A stretch of DNA of 64,000 bases, from positions 62,001-126,000 of the forward strand of contig NZ_JARXVM010000016.1 of NCBI RefSeq assembly GCF_029892285.1, written 5' to 3'. A program made the translations under genes and the position numbers. The first letter of the stretch is position 1, and each line of letters begins with the position of its first letter. The stretch comes from Rhizobium sp. SG_E_25_P2 (GTDB lineage: Bacteria > Pseudomonadota > Alphaproteobacteria > Rhizobiales > Rhizobiaceae). Below the pieces are notes generated by a model. It ran no database searches. It saw only the letters and a list, made by a program, of their open reading frames with translations, and was not told the origin of the DNA. Shown piece by piece: positions 43,954 through 52,279 of the stretch.

Positions 43954-44041
43954 GCAGCTTTTGTGACAAAATGACGGCAGGCGCCGGACCCCCTGAAACT
44001 CCCGGCGCGGCGTCTGTGGACGCCTGCCCGCCTCGTCCCGC

Positions 44042-45190
44042 TCACTCCTGCCGCAGACGGGATTTGACCGAATCCGTATCCGCGCCGAGTCGCGGCGCGC
44101 CTTTGTCCAGCGCCAGTTCGGAGCGCGAAAAGCGGATCGGCGTCCGGATTCCCGGCGCGCCCTCCGGCTCGATCTTCATGCCGCGATGGATGAATTGCGG
44201 ATCGGAGAAGACATCGGCGACGCTGTTGATCGGGCCCGCCGGCACGCCTTCCTTTTCCAGGAGCGCCAGGAGATCGTCGCGACGGAAGGTCAGCGTCCTC
44301 TCCTCCATGATCCGGCTGAGCTCGAGGCGGTTGCCGACGCGGGCCGCATTGGTGGCGAAGCGGGAATCGCCCGCCAGCTCCGCCAGTCCCAGAATCGCCG
44401 CAAGCCGCCCGAACTGGGAATCATTGCCGCAGGCGACGATCAGATGCCCATCCGCCACGGGAAATGTCTGATACGGCGCGATATTCGGATGCGCATTGCC
44501 CATGCGGCGCGGCGAGACGCCGGAGGCCAGAAAATTCATCGCCTGATTCGCCAGCACCCCGGTCATGCAGTCGAACAGCGCCATGTCGATATGCTGGCCC
44601 TCTCCCGTGCGCTGCCGTTCGATCAAAGCGGCCTGGATCGCCACCACCGAATAAAGCCCGGTGAAGATATCGGCAAAAGCGACGCCGATCTTCTGCGGCT
44701 CTCCATCCGGCGCGCCGGTCAGATCCATGATGCCGCCCATGCCCTGGATCATGAAGTCATAGCCAGCCCGCGGCGCGTAAGGACCGTCCTGCCCGAATCC
44801 GGTGATCGAGCAATAGATCAGCTTCGGATTGATCGCTCTGAGGCTCTCATAGTCCAGACCATATTTTTTGAGCCCGCCAAGCTTGAAATTCTCGATCAGC
44901 ACATCGGCGCGCTTGGCGAGCGCGATCACGAAATCGCGGCCTTCCTCGGTGGTGAAATCCGCCGTCACCGATTGCTTGCCCCGGTTGGCGGCGTGGAAAT
45001 AGGCCGCCGCCTTCTCGCCGTCCTTTTCGATATAGGGCGGGCCCCAGCGTCTTGTGTCGTCGCCTTCGGGACTTTCCACCTTCACCACCTCCGCGCCGAG
45101 ATCGGCGAGCGTCTGGCCGCACCAGGGGCCGGCGAGGATTCGGGCGAGTTCGAGCACCTTCACGCCGTGAAGCGGGCTGTTAGCGGTCAT
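44042..45190 (-). CDS. Class III CoA transferase (CaiB/BaiF family)
   Basis: A 382-residue enzyme that moves CoA between acids. The N-terminal Rossmann part has LELARILAGPWCGQTLADLG and VVKVESPEGDD; the catalytic Asp is in RAGYDFMIQGMGGIMDLTG. The substrate is unknown; relatives act on carnitine, formyl, oxalyl or succinyl CoA. AGGA precedes the ATG at 45190; a frame to 45226 is possible. It stands alone, divergent from the DUF1045 gene. Confidence 0.9.
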   Translation of the reverse strand: MTANSPLHGVKVLELARILAGPWCGQTLADLGAEVVKVESPEGDDTRRWGPPYIEKDGEKAAAYFHAANRGKQSVTADFTTEEGRDFVIALAKRADVLIENFKLGGLKKYGLDYESLRAINPKLIYCSITGFGQDGPYAPRAGYDFMIQGMGGIMDLTGAPDGEPQKIGVAFADIFTGLYSVVAIQAALIERQRTGEGQHIDMALFDCMTGVLANQAMNFLASGVSPRRMGNAHPNIAPYQTFPVADGHLIVACGNDSQFGRLAAILGLAELAGDSRFATNAARVGNRLELSRIMEERTLTFRRDDLLALLEKEGVPAGPINSVADVFSDPQFIHRGMKIEPEGAPGIRTPIRFSRSELALDKGAPRLGADTDSVKSRLRQE

Positions 45191-45362
45191 GCGAGCATCC
45201 TGTCTGTCATTTTCACTCGCCATCATCGTCTCAGGCGCGCGCTGCCGCCACTGATTCTTTCTCCGCCGGCCATCAGCTTTTTCAATAGCGGCGTCACGCT
45301 TGTGTCATCCCCCGGTTCTAGGGCAGGTTTCCCGCCCGCGTCCCAGAATGAGGAATTGAGCC

Positions 45363-46049
45363 ATGCGTTACGCCGTCTACTTCGCCCCTGCGCTGGATCA
45401 TCCGTTGACCCTGCTCGCCAATGCCTGGCTCGGTCGCGACGCGGCCTCCGGCGAAGATCTGCCTCAAGTCGCCATAAATGGCGTCACCAGAGAGGAACTG
45501 ACCGAACTGACCGCCGATCCGCGCCGCTACGGCTTTCACGCCACGCTGAAAGCGCCCTTCGAATTGGCGGATGGCGTGAGCGAAGCGGACCTGATCGCCG
45601 CCTTTGACGGCTTTGCGGACAGCCGCCAAGCCTTCGCCCTGCCCTGCGTCACACTCGGCCAACTCGGCCCGTTCTTCGCGCTGGTTCCGGCCGAAGATTC
45701 GGAAGAGCTCGATTCTCTCGCCGCCGACAGCGTCCGCGCCTTCGAGCCCTTTCGCGCGCCCTTGAGCGAAGCCGACATTCTCCGCCGCAAGCCGGAGAAG
45801 CTCAGCCCCAGCGAACGTCACAATCTGCAGACCTGGGGCTACCCTTACGTCTTCGAGGATTTTCGATTCCACATGACACTGACCGGCCCCACATTGGACG
45901 CCCAGCGCGATGCGCTGAAGACGGCGATCTGCGGCCATTTCGCAGAAATCCTCGACCGCCCTCTCGCGATCGATCATCTGGCGCTCTTCGTGGAAACCGA
46001 ACGCGGCGCGCCGTTCACCGTGCTGCGCATCAATCAGCTCCGGTCCTAA
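45363..46049 (+). CDS. DUF1045 protein, 2H phosphoesterase-like
   Basis: A 228-residue protein of the DUF1045 family, annotated elsewhere as a putative phosphonate metabolism protein. Two H-x-T-L motifs, HATLKAPF and HMTLTGP, are the hallmark of 2H phosphoesterases/ligases that act on cyclic phosphates. Here it stands alone with no phn genes nearby, so its substrate is open. GAGG precedes the ATG by nine bases. Confidence 0.8.
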   Translation: MRYAVYFAPALDHPLTLLANAWLGRDAASGEDLPQVAINGVTREELTELTADPRRYGFHATLKAPFELADGVSEADLIAAFDGFADSRQAFALPCVTLGQLGPFFALVPAEDSEELDSLAADSVRAFEPFRAPLSEADILRRKPEKLSPSERHNLQTWGYPYVFEDFRFHMTLTGPTLDAQRDALKTAICGHFAEILDRPLAIDHLALFVETERGAPFTVLRINQLRS

Positions 46050-46123
46050 ACCTCTGATCTGAAAAGAGCTTTCTCGCCATACCCGGCAATTTCGCATTTT
46101 TGTGACAAAATCCGACCAAGGGG

Positions 46124-46153
46124 CTTGCGGAGCTGAATGGCTCCGTCTATATA
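46124..46153 (+). promoter_or_regulatory. Promoter of tRNA-Glu copy 1
   Basis: CTTGCG and TATATA are separated by 18 bases, about 18 bp before the tRNA. Confidence 0.8.
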
Positions 46154-46171
46154 CCCGCTCGCAAGCGCAGT

Positions 46172-46246
46172 GCGCCCTTCGTCTATCGGTTAGGACACCA
46201 GATTTTCATTCTGGGAAGAGGGGTTCGACTCCCCTAGGGCGTGCCA
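46172..46246 (+). tRNA. tRNA-Glu (TTC), copy 1
   Basis: A 75-nt cloverleaf with encoded CCA and anticodon loop TTTTCAT. The acceptor GCGCCCT pairs with AGGGCGT (a G-T first pair). Three copies in the window are identical. Confidence 0.97.
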
Positions 46247-46259
46247 CTTGCTCTTCAAG

Positions 46260-46284
46260 AAAACCGCCTCCGGGCGGTTTTTTT
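46260..46284 (+). terminator. Terminator of tRNA-Glu copy 1
   Basis: The stem ACCGCC / GGGCGGT is followed by seven T. Confidence 0.88.
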
Positions 46285-46349
46285 GTGCCTTGCGATAAGC
46301 TACGCTAAAATTGCGATCTACAGTGATCGCCGTTGGCCGAAGCGCCAAC

Positions 46350-46405
46350 CCCTTGCCAATCTCCCCCCTTGAGGGGGAGATGTCCGGCAGGAAAGAGGGG
46401 GGTGG
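46350..46405. repeat. Palindromic intergenic repeat of the rhizobial type
   Basis: The core (46359-46381) is an inverted repeat of ATCTCCCCC and GGGGGAGAT, followed by TGTCCGGCAGGAAAGAGGGG. This module recurs between genes in many rhizobial genomes as I remember it. It lies between tRNA-Glu copies 1 and 2. Confidence 0.75.
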
Positions 46406-46466
46406 CTCCTTCCTCGACGCTGTCCACCCTGTCCTCATTTTTCTTGTCCACACCCGCAAAAAACCT

Positions 46467-46496
46467 CTTGCGCGAAATCCGTCCTCTGCCTATAAG
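46467..46496 (+). promoter_or_regulatory. Promoter of tRNA-Glu copy 2
   Basis: CTTGCG and TATAAG are separated by 18 bases. The leader up to the tRNA repeats that of copy 1. Confidence 0.8.
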
Positions 46497-46514
46497 CCCG
46501 CTCGCAAGCGCAGT

Positions 46515-46589
46515 GCGCCCTTCGTCTATCGGTTAGGACACCAGATTTTCATTCTGGGAAGAGGGGTTCGACTCCCCTAGGGCGTGCCA
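46515..46589 (+). tRNA. tRNA-Glu (TTC), copy 2
   Basis: Identical to copy 1 over 75 nt, with encoded CCA. A terminator follows within 15 bp. Confidence 0.97.
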
Positions 46590-46601
46590 CTTGCTCTCTC
46601 G

Positions 46602-46627
46602 AAAAGCCGCCCTCCGGGCGGTTTTTT
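46602..46627 (+). terminator. Terminator of tRNA-Glu copy 2
   Basis: The stem GCCGCC / GGGCGG is followed by six T. Confidence 0.85.
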
Positions 46628-46685
46628 CGTTTCCGGCTCCCCCTCTCATCCCGTTGAAAAAAATCGCGAAAAGCCGAAAAAACCG

Positions 46686-46715
46686 CTTGCGGGAATCGGC
46701 GCCTCCCCCTAGAAA
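46686..46715 (+). promoter_or_regulatory. Promoter of tRNA-Glu copy 3
   Basis: CTTGCG and TAGAAA are separated by 18 bases, matching the other two copies in -35 box and spacing. Confidence 0.7.
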
Positions 46716-46733
46716 GCCCTCACCGAAGCGCAC

Positions 46734-46808
46734 GCGCCCTTCGTCTATCGGTTAGGACACCAGATTTTCATTCTGGGAAGAGGGGTTCGACTCCCCTAGG
46801 GCGTGCCA
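46734..46808 (+). tRNA. tRNA-Glu (TTC), copy 3
   Basis: Identical to copies 1 and 2 over 75 nt, with encoded CCA. No clear terminator follows, unlike the other two. Confidence 0.97.
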
Positions 46809-46937
46809 CTTCTGTTTTTCTCCACAGTTCGCAACAGACCTTCCAAGCGTGTATCTGCTTGCACAGTGGCGTGCGTCGGCTCAGCGCAGGGAACTTTTTC
46901 ACCAGCCGGGCGATTTATCCGCGAAAGGAGATCGCCG

Positions 46938-47147
46938 ATGTCATTTCATTTCAAAGCGTTTGAAATCCTTGAGGCGCTTGGTCTGGTCCAGAAGCATTCC
47001 GAACAGCAGCCGATGACACATGAACTCAACGGCGAGGAAAACCTGCTTCTGATGTGTTATCGTTCGGGCCAGATCGAGGAATGGGCCTGGGAGCAGCATC
47101 GGTCCGAGCACCCGCGTCTCGCTGCGCATCAATCCCGTGCCGAATAG
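46938..47147 (+). CDS. Small hypothetical protein
   Basis: A 69-residue acidic protein (LNGEENLLLMCYRSGQIEEWAWEQH) of unknown function. AAGGAG lies eight bases before the ATG at 46938, which is why the long upstream frame crossing the tRNA is rejected. There is no signal or membrane segment. Confidence 0.6.
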   Translation: MSFHFKAFEILEALGLVQKHSEQQPMTHELNGEENLLLMCYRSGQIEEWAWEQHRSEHPRLAAHQSRAE

Positions 47148-47224
47148 CCATCAAGGAATCAGCAATACTGACTGATGAGAGACTGCAGGCCGTCATAACG
47201 CTCCGCCGCCGCCGCATGGCGTGA

Positions 47225-49024
47225 TCACGCCTTCGCCGCATCCAGGATCCGGAACTGAATCCGTCGCGTTCCCTGCCAGAAATCGCCCGACAGTGTCCCC
47301 GCAACATGCAGGTTGTCGCCGCGCGAGCCGGTCAGCAGGCGGCCGAGATCGGTGTCGCCGGCGCGGAAGGCCATGGCGTCGAGGCGGCCGCCGTCGAGTC
47401 CCTCCAGCGTCACCTTGATGTGGTTGGTTCCGACGAATCGGCTGTCCTTCACCCGGTGCATCGGCAGCGCGAAAATCGGCTGTGAATGGCCCGAGCCGTA
47501 AGGCCCCGCAGCCTCAAGCTGATCGACGAGATCGAATGTCGCCCCACTCGCCCCGAGCGCGCCATCGATCTTGAGCACGCGATTGGCGGTCAACGTCGAG
47601 ACGGTATCGCGCGCGGTATCCTCGAAGAAGGCCCTGAGCGCGCCCAATTTCGATCGTTCGACTGTCAGCCCCGCCGCCATGGCGTGACCGCCGCCTTTGA
47701 CGAGCAGGCCCTGGTCCACGGCGGCGCGCACCATCTTGCCCATGTCGAAACCGTTGATCGAGCGGCCCGAGCCGGTGCCCTTGCCCGAGGGATCGAGCGC
47801 GATGGCGAAGGCAGGCCGGTTGAATTTTTCCTTCAGCCTTGCAGCGATCAGCCCGACGATGCCCGGATGCCAGTTTTCCCGCGCCGTGACGATGACAGGC
47901 GTCCCCTCGCCCGTCCCATAGTCTGCGAGCGCTTCGGCCTCGGCTTCGGCCAGCATCGCCTGCTCCATGGCCTGGCGCTCGCGGTTGAGTTCGTCGAGCT
48001 TGGCGGCAATCTCGGCGGCGTGGCCCGCATCTTCAAGCGTCAGCAGGCGCGAACCGAGCGCAGCGTCGCCGATTCGCCCGCCGGCATTGATTCGCGGCCC
48101 GATCAGAAAACCGAGATGATAAGGAGTGACCGGCCCGCCGACGCCGGCTTTGGCGAACAGCGCGGCCAGCCCCGGATTCTGCTGATGCCGGGCGGCGATC
48201 AGGCCTTTCACCACATAGGCGCGATTGAGCCCCTTGAGCGGCACCACATCACAGACGGTGGCGAGCGCCACGAGATCGAGCAGCGCGAGCAGATCGAGGC
48301 TTGCGGCGCGCGGATCGCGGCGCTCGCGCATCAGTCGATGCAGCGCCGCCATGACGAGAAAGACGACGCCCGCCGCACACAGATGGCCCTGCCCCGACAG
48401 ATCGTCCTCGCGATTGGGATTGACCAGCGCATGGCAATCCGGCAGCGCATGCCCCACCTGGTGATGGTCGATCACCACCACGTCGATGCCGCGTTCATGC
48501 GCGACCTTCAGCGCCTCGATGCTGGTCGAGCCGCAATCCACAGTGACGATGAGTTTTGCGCCGTCGTCGATCAGCTTGCCGATCGCGCCGGGATTGGGGC
48601 CGTAGCCTTCGAAAATCCGGTCGGGAATATAGATCGTCGCGTCAATGCCGAAGTGAAACAGCACGCGATGCAACAGCGCCGCCGAGGCCGCGCCGTCGAC
48701 ATCGTAATCGCCGAAGATGGCGACATGTTCGCGCCGCTCGATCGCGCGCGCGATCCGCTCCGCCGCCGGTCGGCAATCGGTCAGCGTGAAGGGATCGGGC
48801 ATGAGCGAACGGATGGTCGGCTCAAGAAAAGCCGGCGCTTCGTCAAGCCCGACGCTGCGCCCGGCCAGCACCCGGCAGATCAGTTCGGGTATGCCGTGCT
48901 GCTGGCTCATCGCCAGCGCGCGATTGAGCCCGGCCTGGTCGAGTCTGGATACCCAGCGCTGGCCGCTGACGGAGCGCTCGACGCCAAGAAAGGCGCGGTC
49001 GACAGGATCGGCGGGCTCAAACAT
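47225..49024 (-). CDS. recJ: Single-stranded-DNA-specific exonuclease RecJ
   Basis: A 599-residue DHH-family 5'-3' exonuclease for recombination and mismatch repair. Motif I is GDYDVDGAASAALL, the DHH motif is VVVIDHHQVG, and the DHHA1 glycine-rich part contains GSGRSINGFDMGKMVRAA and GGGHAMAAGLTVE. Start MFEPADP at 49024 is preferred; an ATG nine codons upstream at 49051 is in frame, and neither has a strong ribosome site. hom ends 64 bp upstream, so the two are probably co-transcribed. Confidence 0.93.
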   Translation of the reverse strand: MFEPADPVDRAFLGVERSVSGQRWVSRLDQAGLNRALAMSQQHGIPELICRVLAGRSVGLDEAPAFLEPTIRSLMPDPFTLTDCRPAAERIARAIERREHVAIFGDYDVDGAASAALLHRVLFHFGIDATIYIPDRIFEGYGPNPGAIGKLIDDGAKLIVTVDCGSTSIEALKVAHERGIDVVVIDHHQVGHALPDCHALVNPNREDDLSGQGHLCAAGVVFLVMAALHRLMRERRDPRAASLDLLALLDLVALATVCDVVPLKGLNRAYVVKGLIAARHQQNPGLAALFAKAGVGGPVTPYHLGFLIGPRINAGGRIGDAALGSRLLTLEDAGHAAEIAAKLDELNRERQAMEQAMLAEAEAEALADYGTGEGTPVIVTARENWHPGIVGLIAARLKEKFNRPAFAIALDPSGKGTGSGRSINGFDMGKMVRAAVDQGLLVKGGGHAMAAGLTVERSKLGALRAFFEDTARDTVSTLTANRVLKIDGALGASGATFDLVDQLEAAGPYGSGHSQPIFALPMHRVKDSRFVGTNHIKVTLEGLDGGRLDAMAFRAGDTDLGRLLTGSRGDNLHVAGTLSGDFWQGTRRIQFRILDAAKA

Positions 49025-49087
49025 CGTCACATCATTCCCTTGCGCTTCCATGGCTGCGGCGCAAGGGATGTTGACGGCATCCCGGCG

Positions 49088-50410
49088 TCACGCCGCCTTC
49101 GGCCGTTCGATGCGGATCACCTGCGGCTTGCCGATCAGATAGCCCTCGGTCTCGATCGTATCAACCGCCTTGCGCACGGAGGATTCGGTGGTGGCGTGGG
49201 TCACGAGGATGATTGTCTTGCGATCGTCGCCTTCGGTCGCCGCCTGCGGGCGCTGCACGATCGATTCGAGCGAAATGGCGTTTTCGGCCATACGCGTGGC
49301 GATGCTGGCGAACACGCCGGCGCGATCCTCCACCGTCAGGCGGATGAAATAGCCGCCCTCATGGCTCTGCATTTCCCCGCGAACATACGTATCGAGCGAT
49401 GCCGCCGGCCGTCCAAGGCTGGGAACCAGCTGCGCGCCGGGCCGGCTCTTGGCGATGTCGGCGATATCGCCCATCACGGCGGACGCTGTGGCGTTGCCGC
49501 CGGCGCCGGGGCCGACCATCAGGAGTTCGCCCAGCACATCCGATTCGATCGCCACCGCATTGGTGACGCCGTCGACCTGGGCGATCACCGAATCCTGCGG
49601 CACCATGGTCGGATGCACGCGCTGCTCGATGCCGGTGGCGGTCTTCTGCGCTACGCCGAGCAGCTTGATCCGGTAGCCGAGATCACGCGCCGCCAGGATG
49701 TCCTCGAGCGAGATATTGGTGATGCCTTCGAGATAGATGTCGTCAGCGGCGATCTTGGTCCCGAAAGCCAGCGTGGTCAGGATCGACAGCTTGTGCGCCG
49801 TGTCGTTGCCCTCGATGTCGAAAGCCGGATCGGCCTCGGCGTAACCGAGACGCTGCGCTTCCTTGAGGCAGGCCTCGAACGACAGGCCCTCTTTCTCCAT
49901 CCGGGTCAGGATGTAATTGCAGGTGCCGTTCATGATGCCATAGATGCGGCTGACCGTATTGCCGGTCAGCGATTCCCTGAGCGCCTTGATCACCGGAATG
50001 CCGCCGGCCACCGCCGCCTCGAAATTCAGGATCACGCCTTTTTCTTCGGCGAGTGCTGCGAGTTCCACGCCATGCTTGGCGAGCAACGCCTTGTTGGCGG
50101 TCACCACATGCAGGCCGCGATTGAGCGCGGTTTTGACAGCGGTATAGGCCGGATCGCCGGCGCCGCCCATCAGTTCGACGAACACGTCGATATCGGCTTC
50201 GGCAGCCATGCTCACGGCATTGTCGAACCAGGGCGTCGCGGTGATGTCGATGCCGCGATCGGCGCTGCGATTGCGGGCGGAAACCGCCGTGACGCTGATA
50301 TCGCGGCCGCAGGCCACCGACAACATCGTGTGGCGCTCACCGAGAATGCGAAACAGGGAAGCGCCGACGGTTCCCAGTCCTGCAATGCCGATCTTCAGGG
50401 CATCAGCCAT
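49088..50410 (-). CDS. hom: Homoserine dehydrogenase
   Basis: A 440-residue NAD(P)-dependent enzyme of threonine, methionine and isoleucine synthesis. The N-terminal Rossmann loop is IGIAGLGTVGASLFRIL, the catalytic domain has GIMNGTCNYILTRM and EAQRLGYAEADPAFDIEGND, and a C-terminal ACT domain (about 350-435) suggests threonine feedback. It follows the aminotransferase gene by 28 bp on the same strand. Confidence 0.96.
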   Translation of the reverse strand: MADALKIGIAGLGTVGASLFRILGERHTMLSVACGRDISVTAVSARNRSADRGIDITATPWFDNAVSMAAEADIDVFVELMGGAGDPAYTAVKTALNRGLHVVTANKALLAKHGVELAALAEEKGVILNFEAAVAGGIPVIKALRESLTGNTVSRIYGIMNGTCNYILTRMEKEGLSFEACLKEAQRLGYAEADPAFDIEGNDTAHKLSILTTLAFGTKIAADDIYLEGITNISLEDILAARDLGYRIKLLGVAQKTATGIEQRVHPTMVPQDSVIAQVDGVTNAVAIESDVLGELLMVGPGAGGNATASAVMGDIADIAKSRPGAQLVPSLGRPAASLDTYVRGEMQSHEGGYFIRLTVEDRAGVFASIATRMAENAISLESIVQRPQAATEGDDRKTIILVTHATTESSVRKAVDTIETEGYLIGKPQVIRIERPKAA

Positions 50411-50438
50411 AGTATCATTCCTGTATTGTCTTGATCAT

Positions 50439-51662
50439 TCAGCCGGCGGATTTGAGCGCCACGACATTGTGCAGCGTCTCGTCGGCCGTGCCGAGAAATT
50501 TCTTGATATTGCGGGCCGCCTGACGAATGCGGTGCTCGTTCTCCACCAGGGCGAGGCGAACATAGTCATCGCCATGCTCGCCAAAGCCGATGCCGGGGGC
50601 TACCGCCACATCGGCTTTCTCGATCAGGAGCTTGGCGAATTCCAGGCTGCCGAGATGGCGGAATTTCTCCGGCACCGGCGCCCAGGCGAACATCGAGGCG
50701 GAAGGCGGCGGGATCTCCCAGCCGGCGCGGCCGAAGCTTTCGACCATCACGTCGCGGCGACGCTTATAGGTCTGGCGCACCTCATCGATATGCTGGTCGA
50801 GATCGGGATCGTTGAGCGCTGCGGCGGCGGCCACCTGGATCGGCGTAAACGCGCCGTAATCGAGATAGGACTTCACCCGCGTCAGCGCCGAGATCAGCCG
50901 GTCATTGCCGACCGCAAAGCCCATGCGCCAGCCGGCCATGGAAAAAGTCTTGGACATCGAGGTGAATTCGACCGCGACATCCATCGCGCCCGGCACCTGC
51001 AGCACAGACGGCGTCGGCTTGCCGTCGAAATAGATTTCCGAATAAGCGAGATCCGAGAGCACATAGACGCCGTGCTTCTTGGCGAAGGCCACCACGTCCT
51101 TGTAGAAATCCAGCTCCACCACCGTCGCCGTCGGGTTGGACGGGTAGCACAGGATCATCGCGATCGGCTTGGGGATAGAATGGGCCACCGCGCGTTCAAG
51201 CGCGCGGAAGAATTCCTCGTTAGGCTCGACCGGAATAGAGCGGATCACGCCGCCCACCATCAGGAAGCCGAAGGCGTGGATCGGATAGGACGGGTTCGGG
51301 CACAGCACCACGTCGCCGGGCGCCGTGATGGCCTGCGCCATATTGGCGAAGCCTTCCTTGGAGCCGAGCGTGGCCACGACCTGCGTGTCGGGATTGAGCT
51401 TCACGCCGAAGCGGCGCTCATAATAATTGGCCTGGGCGCGGCGCAGGCCGGGAATGCCCTTGGACGAGGAATAGCCATGCGTATCAGGCCGCTGCACGGT
51501 CTCGATCAGCTTGTCGACGATGAATTTGTTGGTCGGAAGATCCGGGTTGCCCATGCCGAGATCGACAATGTCGGCGCCGCCGGCTCGGGCCGCCGCCTTG
51601 AGGCGATTGACCTGTTCGAACACGTAGGGCGGAAGGCGCCGGACCTTGTGAAACTCTTCCAT
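50439..51662 (-). CDS. Class I/II aminotransferase, AlaC / LL-diaminopimelate aminotransferase type
   Basis: A 407-residue PLP enzyme. The PLP lysine lies in SMSKTFSMAGWRMGF, the phosphate-binding GSKEGFANMAQAI follows an early strand, and NPSYPIHAFGF and CYPSNPTATV are typical of the AlaC/DapL-like group. The exact amino donor (alanine-glutamate or diaminopimelate) cannot be decided from sequence. GAGGA lies six bases before the ATG at 51662. It leads the aminotransferase-hom-recJ cluster. Confidence 0.85.
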   Translation of the reverse strand: MEEFHKVRRLPPYVFEQVNRLKAAARAGGADIVDLGMGNPDLPTNKFIVDKLIETVQRPDTHGYSSSKGIPGLRRAQANYYERRFGVKLNPDTQVVATLGSKEGFANMAQAITAPGDVVLCPNPSYPIHAFGFLMVGGVIRSIPVEPNEEFFRALERAVAHSIPKPIAMILCYPSNPTATVVELDFYKDVVAFAKKHGVYVLSDLAYSEIYFDGKPTPSVLQVPGAMDVAVEFTSMSKTFSMAGWRMGFAVGNDRLISALTRVKSYLDYGAFTPIQVAAAAALNDPDLDQHIDEVRQTYKRRRDVMVESFGRAGWEIPPPSASMFAWAPVPEKFRHLGSLEFAKLLIEKADVAVAPGIGFGEHGDDYVRLALVENEHRIRQAARNIKKFLGTADETLHNVVALKSAG

Positions 51663-51801
51663 GGTTGTCCTCTTGACCAAAATGCGGCCACGTCATGCCG
51701 CAAATCACGCTTTGCGACCAAATGCCGAGAAAGGCAAGGGCAAAAAGCCCGTCCGCGCGCCTGGACAAACCCAAGCGCGGCGCATTGCCAGACGGGTGGC
51801 C

Positions 51802-52119
51802 TCAGTTGCCGGCCGTCGCCTTGCCCAAAGCCCGCAACTCCTCGACGCGACGCAGATATTCGGCCTCGCTGATCGCGCCCGAGCGGCGCTGGCCGGCCAG
51901 CGCCATCAACTGCGTTTCCATCGTCTTGGCGTCCTCGTCCGTCATCTGCTCCATGGCGGAATTGAGCGGCCGCGAGAAATCCGGATAGGGGCCGGGTTCG
52001 ACGGGAATCGCGCGCGCTTCTTCGCTGACCTTGGAGGCGCAGCCGGAGCCGATCACGGTTAGCAGCCCGAGGCTCGCCGCCCATAACAGCGTCTTTGCTC
52101 CGCCATTCACCACTCGCAT
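51802..52119 (-). CDS. Small envelope protein with SHOCT-like C-terminus
   Basis: A 105-residue protein with an N-terminal export signal (AKTLLWAASLGLLTVIGSGCA). The Cys could be lipidated, but the lipobox is atypical (GSGC). The C-terminus QRRSGAISEAEYLRRVEEL resembles SHOCT-type short helical domains. The ATG at 52119 has GGGGA upstream; the open frame continues to 52242 without a better start. It is divergent from phaC. Confidence 0.65.
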   Translation of the reverse strand: MRVVNGGAKTLLWAASLGLLTVIGSGCASKVSEEARAIPVEPGPYPDFSRPLNSAMEQMTDEDAKTMETQLMALAGQRRSGAISEAEYLRRVEELRALGKATAGN

Positions 52120-52279
52120 ATCCGCAATCCCCAGCTTGGTCTCGTCGGCAGGCTTCGCCTGCGACAATTCGGGCCTCGTTCTTTGTGCGGAGTAGTGGGC
52201 CGAAACGCTGGAAATTGCAATCCGGTTCATGCACAGTGACATTCAAGCAAAAGACGAAGCATCGGGGAGCGAGGCGCAA

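Noticed and set aside
46102-46580. Open frames across the tRNA-Glu genes on both strands
   Set aside because: They are read through tRNA and terminator sequence and the same peptide repeats with each tRNA copy.
47486-50434. A 982-residue open frame opposite recJ and hom
   Set aside because: Same reason: antisense shadow of two clear enzymes, no ribosome site, no recognisable domain.
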